From: Blastococcus sp. CT_GayMR16
GTDB taxonomy: Bacteria > Actinomycetota > Actinomycetes > Mycobacteriales > Geodermatophilaceae
Assembly (NCBI RefSeq): GCF_004570875.1
Contig: NZ_SPQK01000029.1
Span: 1-36,079 of the forward strand
Direction: 5' to 3'
DNA length: 36,079 nt
Within the stretch, counting starts at the first letter, position 1. Each line of letters opens with the position of its first letter. A program made the position numbers and the translations under genes. The notes under the pieces are model-generated. The model worked only from the letters and a program-made list of their open reading frames with translations. It had not been told where the DNA came from and did not search any database. This document shows positions 31,376 through 36,079 of the stretch, piece by piece.

Positions 31376-32277
31376 GGCGTGACTCCTCGATGTGCGGCCT
31401 CGATACCCGGCAGCAGTGCATTGGCCTCTGCCGAGGCGTTGGACAGGACGACGACGTCGACCCGTCGGTTGACGGACAGAGCGTTGGGGTCGGACTCGGG
31501 CACCAGCGGCCGGGTGGACGAGTAGCCGGTCGCCGACATCCGCGGCTCCGGCACGCCGTCGCCGGCCAGCCAGCGGAGCACGGTGCTCGCGCGGTAGCTC
31601 GACAGCTCCCAGTTCGACGGCCACGGCCCATTCGGGTCGACCGGCAGGTGGTTGGCGTGGCCCTCGATGCGCAGCACGTTCGGCAGCGCGATCAGGGTCG
31701 GTGCCATCGCGTCGAGGATCTGGCGGCCCTCCGGCCGCAGCTCCGCCTCCTCGGCGTCGAAGAGGACGGCGTCAGCGACGATGTGGACGACCAGCCCGCG
31801 CTCGTCGATCTCGTAGCGGGCCGCACCGGTGTACCCGGCTGCTGCCAGGGCGGCGTCGATCTTCGACCTGGCCTCGGCCATGTCGTCGTAGGCCCCCTGC
31901 GCCTCGTTCGCCACCCGCTGGGCGCGCTCGAGGGCAGCCTGCGCGGCGGCTGCCTCGACCTGGGTCTCGGTGGTCTTGTCCCCGGCTGCGATGCCCTGGG
32001 CGATGTCGGCCGGTGCCGGCAGCGAGTCCAGCACCGAACCCTCGGGGGTCGTGCCGGGGAGGGCGGTGATGGGCGCTCCGAAGCTCGCCGAGAGGCCGGC
32101 CGAGAGGGCGGCGAACTTGGCCTTGTCGACCTGGCTCATCGCGAAGAGCACGATGAAGAGGCACATGAGCAGGGTGACCATGTCGGCGTAGGAGACCAGC
32201 CACCGCTCGTGGTTCTCGTGCTCCTCCTCCTCGTGCTTCTTCGGGCGCTTGCGACCCGGGTGCGCGGAGCCGCTCAT
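31372..32277 (-). CDS. motB: Flagellar stator protein MotB
   Basis: A 301-residue protein. A His/Glu-rich basic N-terminus leads into the single membrane helix with SYADMVTLLMCLFIVLFAMS; D32 is the proton-carrying aspartate. The C-terminal OmpA-like domain (about 165-285) has the peptidoglycan-binding residues in NWELSSYRASTVLRWL and NRRVDVVV. It anchors the stator to the cell wall and couples ion flow to rotation with MotA. ATGA overlaps with motA and fliL. Confidence 0.95.
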   Translation of the reverse strand: MSGSAHPGRKRPKKHEEEEHENHERWLVSYADMVTLLMCLFIVLFAMSQVDKAKFAALSAGLSASFGAPITALPGTTPEGSVLDSLPAPADIAQGIAAGDKTTETQVEAAAAQAALERAQRVANEAQGAYDDMAEARSKIDAALAAAGYTGAARYEIDERGLVVHIVADAVLFDAEEAELRPEGRQILDAMAPTLIALPNVLRIEGHANHLPVDPNGPWPSNWELSSYRASTVLRWLAGDGVPEPRMSATGYSSTRPLVPESDPNALSVNRRVDVVVLSNASAEANALLPGIEAAHRGVTP

Positions 32278-33044
32278 GCCGCCTCCCGCGCGACCTCACT
32301 CGGTGGCACGAGTGCGGTCAGCTTCTGCCGGACGGCGCGCGGACTGGTGCCGGCCTGGATCTCGGTGATCCCCTCGACGAGGAGCTCCATCTGCGCGGCC
32401 TGCAGCTCGCTGATGCGCGTGATCTTGGCGCCCATGGGCAGCCAGAAGAGGTTGGCGGAGAGGACGCCCCAGAGCGTCGCGACGAAGGCGCTGGCGATCA
32501 GCGGCCCGAGCGACTCGGGGCTGGAGAGGTTCTCCAGCACGTGGATCAGGCCGACGACGGTGCCGATGATGCCGATCGTCGGCGCGTAGCCGCCCATGGC
32601 GACGAAGAACTTGGCGGCGACCTTGTCCTCGGCCTTCTTGGCGGTGATCTCGCCTTCGAGGACCTGGCGCAGTTCCTCGGGGTCGGTGCCGTCGATACCC
32701 ATCTGCAGACCGCGCTTGAGGAACGGGTCGTCGATGTCCTTGACCTGCGCCTCGAGGGCGAGGAGGCCTTCCTTGCGGGCCTTCTCGGCGAGGCTGACGA
32801 GGGTGGCGATGCGGTCGGACACCGGCGGGACCTGCGGGGGAAGGAGGGCCTGCTTGAACCAGCCGCCGATCTTCTTCACGTCGGCCATGGCCGAGCCCGC
32901 GATGGCCGCACCGAAGGTGCCGCCGAAGACGAGGATCAGGGGCGGCACCAGCACGATGGCCATGGGGCTGGAGCCCTCCATGATCATCAGCGCCAGGAGG
33001 GAACCGATCCCCAGCACGATGCCGATCAGAGTCGCCGGATCCAT
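32274..33044 (-). CDS. motA: Flagellar stator protein MotA
   Basis: A 256-residue MotA/TolQ/ExbB family protein with four membrane helices (about 5-25, 30-52, 148-170 and 182-203). The charged cytoplasmic loop contains RKEGLLALEAQVKDIDDPFL, and PTIGIIGTVVGLIHVL holds the conserved prolines next to the MotB aspartate. It overlaps motB by ATGA and begins four bases after flbD. Whether the motor uses protons or sodium cannot be settled here, although the motif set is of the proton type. Confidence 0.95.
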   Translation of the reverse strand: MDPATLIGIVLGIGSLLALMIMEGSSPMAIVLVPPLILVFGGTFGAAIAGSAMADVKKIGGWFKQALLPPQVPPVSDRIATLVSLAEKARKEGLLALEAQVKDIDDPFLKRGLQMGIDGTDPEELRQVLEGEITAKKAEDKVAAKFFVAMGGYAPTIGIIGTVVGLIHVLENLSSPESLGPLIASAFVATLWGVLSANLFWLPMGAKITRISELQAAQMELLVEGITEIQAGTSPRAVRQKLTALVPPSEVAREAA

Positions 33045-33048
33045 GGGA

Positions 33049-33342
33049 TCAGCGCTCCTCTCGGCTCGGGAACGGGACGACGGAGGACACAGCGGCGACG
33101 CCGGTGGGCTCCTCGTCGGGGACGACCGTGCGGTACTCGCCGCGGTCCATCTCGTAGGACGTGGCGAGGATGCCGGCGCGGTACTCGCGGATCTCGTCGA
33201 GCACCTCGTCCACGCTCTCCTTCACCACGTACTTGGTGCCGTCAACGAGGAAGGCGACCGTGTCGGGGTGGCCCTCGACCCGCTCGATCAGGTCGGGGTT
33301 GAGCGCGAACTGCTCTCCGTTCAGGCGCGTCACACGGATCAC
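33049..33342 (-). CDS. flbD: FlbD family protein
   Basis: A 97-residue protein. The first 65 residues (MIRVTRLNGEQFALNPDLIE, then VAFLVDGTKYVVKESVDEV) are the small FlbD domain found between flgE and motA in Gram-positive flagellar clusters. It is unrelated to the Caulobacter regulator of the same name, and its role is unknown. The C-terminal tail is polar. GTG start with AGAGGA seven bases upstream. Confidence 0.9.
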   Translation of the reverse strand: MIRVTRLNGEQFALNPDLIERVEGHPDTVAFLVDGTKYVVKESVDEVLDEIREYRAGILATSYEMDRGEYRTVVPDEEPTGVAAVSSVVPFPSREER

Positions 33343-33393
33343 GGTTCGGTCCTCTTGCTCGGGGGGTGCGAGGGCGGGGGATTCACTGTTCTC

Positions 33394-33465
33394 TTCGGCT
33401 CACCAGGGGCTTTCCTTGAGCCGAACAGCCGCGGCCCGGGCACCCGCAGGGGTAACCGGGCCGCG
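33394..33465. terminator. Two strong hairpins between flgE and flbD
   Basis: One perfect 9-bp stem pairs 33394-33402 with 33417-33425 (14-base loop). A second, 10-bp stem pairs 33430-33439 with 33456-33465 (16-base loop). They lie in the 185-base flgE/flbD gap and no gene is evident there. They may reduce read-through from flgE or protect the hook mRNA 3' end. Confidence 0.6.
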
Positions 33466-33527
33466 ACGGCCGCCCTCCAGGGGCCCGCCACGAGCGAGCG
33501 AGTGGTGGGGAGGAGGGAGGTCCTTAC

Positions 33528-34766
33528 TCAGCGCTTGAGGTTGACCAGGTCCTGGAGGATCTCGTCGGAGCTGGTGATCACGCGGCTGTTCGCCTGGAAG
33601 CCGCGCTGCGCGACGATGAGGCCGGTGAACTCCTCGGCGAGGTCGACGTTCGACATCTCCAGCGCCCCGGACACGAGCTCGCCGCGGCCACCGGAACCGG
33701 CCACGCCGACCATCGCCACGCCCGAGTTGACGCCGACCCGGAACGAGGTGCTCCCCGACTTCTCCAGCCCGCTGGGGTTGTTGAACGAGGCGAGGGCCAG
33801 CTTGCCCAGGGGCTGCATCAGGCCGTTGGAGTAGACGCCGGTGATCGTGCCGTCGTTGCCGAGCTGGAAGGACTGCAGCGAACCCAGCGCGTACCCGTTG
33901 GGCTCCGGCGCGACGAGGTTGGCGGCGCCGCCGAACTGGCTCATGCCGGACAGGTTGATCGTGACCGGCCCGGTCCAGCCCGGGAAGGTCGCGGCCGGCG
34001 GGACGAACGGCGTGAGGTTGCCCGGGGCCGCCGGGGTGGTCATGACGCCGGAGCTGTTGAACACGACGCTGGCACCGGTGACCAGTGCGGTGTTGCCCTT
34101 CTCCGCCTGGATGTCGAGGGTCCAGGTGTCGGCCGCAGCTGCCTTCGTGAAGTTGTAGAACACCTTCTGCGCCACGCCCTGGCTGTCGTACATCACGGCG
34201 TTGGTCTGGAACGTCGTGCCGGTCACTGCGCCGGCGGGCAGGTTGCCCTCGACGCTCCCGGTCGTCGTCTGCTTCGGGCTGACGACCTGGCCGTAGGGCA
34301 CCGAGAGGTCGCCCGCGGGGCCGTTGGTGTTGACCACGCCGTTCGCGTCGGCCATCCAGCCCTGCAGGATCGCGCCGTTCGGCGCGACGAGCTTGCCCTC
34401 GCCGTCGAAGTCGAACGAGCCCGCGCGGGTGTACAGCTCCTCGTTGCCCGCTCGCGTGACGAAGAAGCCGTCACCTTCGATCATGAAGTCCGTCGAGCGG
34501 CCGGTGTTCTGGGTGGCGCCCTGCGTCCAGTTGGTGGTGGTCGCCGCGACCTTGACGCCGAGACCGACCTGCGCCGGGTTCGTGCCGCCGCGGTCCGCGG
34601 CGGGGGTGCCACCGGCCCGGATGATCTGGGACAGGGTGTCCTGGAAGACGGTCTGGCTGCCCTTGAAGCCGACCGTGTTGACGTTGGCGATGTTGTTGCC
34701 GGTGACGTCCATCTTGGTCTGGTGCGCGCGCAGGCCGGAGATGGCCGAGAACATGGAACGAAGCAT
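33528..34766 (-). CDS. flgE: Flagellar hook protein FlgE
   Basis: A 412-residue axial protein. The N-terminal rod/hook motif (GNNIANVNTVGFKGSQ, about 23-38) and the C-terminal heptad helix ending in SSDEILQDLVNLKR are canonical. The middle (about 90-370) carries Gly/Thr/Asn-rich D1-D2 domains exposed on the hook. It polymerises into the hook under the FlgD cap, with length set by FliK. ATG start; AGGAG nine bases upstream (34776-34780). Confidence 0.95.
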   Translation of the reverse strand: MLRSMFSAISGLRAHQTKMDVTGNNIANVNTVGFKGSQTVFQDTLSQIIRAGGTPAADRGGTNPAQVGLGVKVAATTTNWTQGATQNTGRSTDFMIEGDGFFVTRAGNEELYTRAGSFDFDGEGKLVAPNGAILQGWMADANGVVNTNGPAGDLSVPYGQVVSPKQTTTGSVEGNLPAGAVTGTTFQTNAVMYDSQGVAQKVFYNFTKAAAADTWTLDIQAEKGNTALVTGASVVFNSSGVMTTPAAPGNLTPFVPPAATFPGWTGPVTINLSGMSQFGGAANLVAPEPNGYALGSLQSFQLGNDGTITGVYSNGLMQPLGKLALASFNNPSGLEKSGSTSFRVGVNSGVAMVGVAGSGGRGELVSGALEMSNVDLAEEFTGLIVAQRGFQANSRVITSSDEILQDLVNLKR

Positions 34767-34832
34767 GGGGAGGAACTCCTCAGGTGTGGGGTCGCCGGGC
34801 GGCGGGGGAGTGGGGAGGGATGGGGACGTCGG

Positions 34833-35273
34833 TCAGGCGCTCGGCGTCGAGGTGCTGGCGACTTCGGTGATGCGGCCCATCGAGACGGAGACACCACCGA
34901 CCATCGCGGTAGCTTCCTTCGTGTCGGTGCCGAGCCGGACCGAGGTGACCAGTCCGCTCTTCGTCGCGCCGTTCTCGTCGGTGTAGCTGACTGTGCGGCC
35001 CACGAGCGCGCCGGCGCTGCTCGATCGCTGCAGCGCGAGGAGCGAGGCGTTCTGGGCAGCGATCTCCTCCAGCTTCTCCACCTGGGTGAAGGTCGCCGTC
35101 TGCGCCATGAACTCGCTGCTGCTCGCCGGGTTGGCCGGGTCCTGGTACTTCATCTGGGCCACGAGGAGCTTCAGGAACATGTCCTTCTGACTGCCCTGGT
35201 CCTTGCGTTCCACCGTCGTGCTGGCCCCGGGGGTGTAGGTGGTCCCGGTCGTTCCGCTCACTGCGTCCGGCAT
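34833..35273 (-). CDS. flgD: Flagellar hook assembly protein FlgD (short form)
   Basis: A 146-residue protein. The N-terminal hook-capping signature KDMFLKLLVAQMKYQDPANP, then SSSEFMAQTATFTQVEKL, is intact. It lacks the Ig/tudor-like C-terminal part of the 230-residue enteric FlgD, as do other Gram-positive short forms. It forms the cap on which FlgE assembles. AGGAG lies eight bases before the ATG; it follows fliK by 15 bases. Confidence 0.93.
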   Translation of the reverse strand: MPDAVSGTTGTTYTPGASTTVERKDQGSQKDMFLKLLVAQMKYQDPANPASSSEFMAQTATFTQVEKLEEIAAQNASLLALQRSSSAGALVGRTVSYTDENGATKSGLVTSVRLGTDTKEATAMVGGVSVSMGRITEVASTSTPSA

Positions 35274-35288
35274 CGGTCGGTCTCCTTC

Positions 35289-36079
35289 TCAGACGCGGTA
35301 GTCCACGCCGGACGACGTGGATCGGTTGGCGGGCGAGGTGGACCCACTGCCTCCGGTATCGGCAGGGCCGCCCCAGGGTCGTGACCGGCCCTCGGCCCGG
35401 TCCTGCTCGTTGCCGCGGTCGCCGAAGCCCTGCTGCTGGGCCATGGCCTGTTGCTGGGCCTGTTGCTGGGCCTGTTGCTGGGCCTGTTGCTGGGCCTGCT
35501 GCTGGGCGCTGTGCCGGTCCAGCCAGGCGCCGCCGCTGTCGCGGTCGACCTCCAGGCGGGACGTCGTCAGGCCGGCGGCCTCGAGGTCGCGGCGCAGGTC
35601 GGGGAGCGCGTCGAGGAGCGCCGCCCGCCCGTGCTCGTGGGCACCCCGCAGGGTGAGGTCGACGGCGCCCTTCGACAGGGTCACCTGGACCTCCACGGGG
35701 CCGAGCGTGTCGGGAGTCAGGACGAGGGTCATCGTGTGCGCGCCGTCCGGGCCGCCCCGGAGGACGGCGACCTGACGTGCGACCTGCGAGCCGACGGGCT
35801 GGGCGGCCGAGGCGCCGGTGGCGCCCTCGGCGTCACCCACCGGGGCCGCGAGGGAGACGGCCGGCGCCGGCGTGCCCGAGGGGACGATCGGGACGGCGGC
35901 CTGACTGGCGCCGCCGTCCGCCGCGCCCTGCTGGGACGAGCTCCCGGTACCCGAGGACTGCGCCCCTCCGGCCGACGTGGTGGGCACTGCCGATGCGGGA
36001 GACGTCGTCGCGGCGCTGTCGGGCGCCCCGGCATCGCTCGCGGCTGCGGGAGCGGCGGCCACGGCGGCGGCCGGGACCG
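35289..36079 (-). CDS. fliK: Flagellar hook-length control protein FliK, C-terminal part (5' end outside window)
   Basis: The frame is open to the window end; about 263 residues are visible. A Ser/Ala/Gly-rich disordered region is followed by the Flg_hook domain (MTLVLTPDTLGPVEVQVTLS, then LLDALPDLRRDLEAAGL) that contacts FlhB and triggers substrate switching. After it comes a tail with five QQAQ-type repeats and a Gly/Ser-rich end. The GTG at 36062 is internal, since the Ala-rich coding pattern continues upstream. FliK acts as a secreted molecular ruler for the hook. Confidence 0.88.
   Translation of the reverse strand, partial: VPAAAVAAAPAAASDAGAPDSAATTSPASAVPTTSAGGAQSSGTGSSSQQGAADGGASQAAVPIVPSGTPAPAVSLAAPVGDAEGATGASAAQPVGSQVARQVAVLRGGPDGAHTMTLVLTPDTLGPVEVQVTLSKGAVDLTLRGAHEHGRAALLDALPDLRRDLEAAGLTTSRLEVDRDSGGAWLDRHSAQQQAQQQAQQQAQQQAQQQAMAQQQGFGDRGNEQDRAEGRSRPWGGPADTGGSGSTSPANRSTSSGVDYRV
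35447..35506 (-). repeat. 12-bp tandem repeat in fliK
   Basis: Five units of CCTGTTGCTGGG (the last with one change) stand in tandem and encode Gln/Ala repeats in the FliK tail. A 12-base unit keeps frame when copies are gained or lost. Confidence 0.85.

Noticed and set aside
31376-31624. Longer FliL starting inside motB
   Set aside because: The extra residues are arginine-rich shadow of motB; ATG 31375 has GAGGAG and begins a normal FliL.
33339-33491. A 50-codon minus-strand ORF whose stop overlaps the flbD GTG (GTGA)
   Set aside because: It resembles the phoH2 short ORF in layout but uses rare codons (TTA, AGA, ACA, AAT), is made of hairpin arms and has no known precedent, so the overlap is probably chance.

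Overview
The window is about 36 kb of very GC-rich DNA with heavy third-position G/C, many GTG starts and genes packed tightly on both strands. Mycothiol metabolism (mca), a short-chain Z-isoprenyl transferase, PadR and DrrA-type ABC genes and an RNHCP zinc-ribbon gene indicate an actinobacterium. Together with a complete flagellar export and motor cluster this suggests a motile lineage such as the Geodermatophilaceae (Blastococcus/Geodermatophilus/Modestobacter). That placement is inference from gene content only. No rRNA, tRNA, CRISPR array, transposase or phage gene was seen.

Left part (1-19.8 kb). A truncated ABC-2 permease, an SRPBCC protein and an M3 oligopeptidase are followed by a block whose order matches a region I recall from Mycobacterium tuberculosis (Rv1080c-Rv1095): greA, mca, a small membrane protein, a DUF255 thioredoxin-fold protein, a hemolysin III protein, a Z-isoprenyl diphosphate synthase and phoH2. 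Here the block is interrupted by an AMIN-like secreted protein, PsiE, a ribbon-helix-helix-like protein, a broken maleylpyruvate-isomerase-type gene, a geranylgeranyl reductase, a DUF885 protein and a padR-ABC exporter operon. A 48-codon ORF overlaps the phoH2 start by GTGA, in the position of the mycobacterial phoAT antitoxin gene. A lone AbiEi/DUF559-like gene follows, with members of a palindromic repeat family on both sides.

Right part (19.9-36.1 kb). One leftward flagellar cluster reads, in transcription order, fliK (truncated by the window end), flgD, flgE, flbD, motA, motB, fliL, fliM, fliN, fliO, fliP, fliQ, fliR, flhB, flhA, a degenerate FlhF-like gene and an 84-codon membrane protein. 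It encodes hook assembly, stator, C-ring and the whole FlhAB-FliOPQR export gate. Many junctions are ATGA overlaps. The exceptions carry strong hairpins (flgE/flbD and fliL/fliM), which may set different expression levels. No chemotaxis genes are present, FliM lacks a recognisable N-terminal CheY-binding peptide, and the FlhF-like protein has lost the GTPase motifs and gained a linker of roughly 700 residues.

Regulation. Many left-part genes have no Shine-Dalgarno sequence but a NAnnnT hexamer 6-7 nt before the start codon, the expected spacing for leaderless transcripts. Flagellar genes mostly have ribosome binding sites or overlapping starts. No stretch over 300 bases lacks a gene. The longest gaps are 3895-4157 (greA/mca), 5957-6210 (no clear signal except the psiE -10) and 17215-17336 (a weak hairpin and a -10 element).
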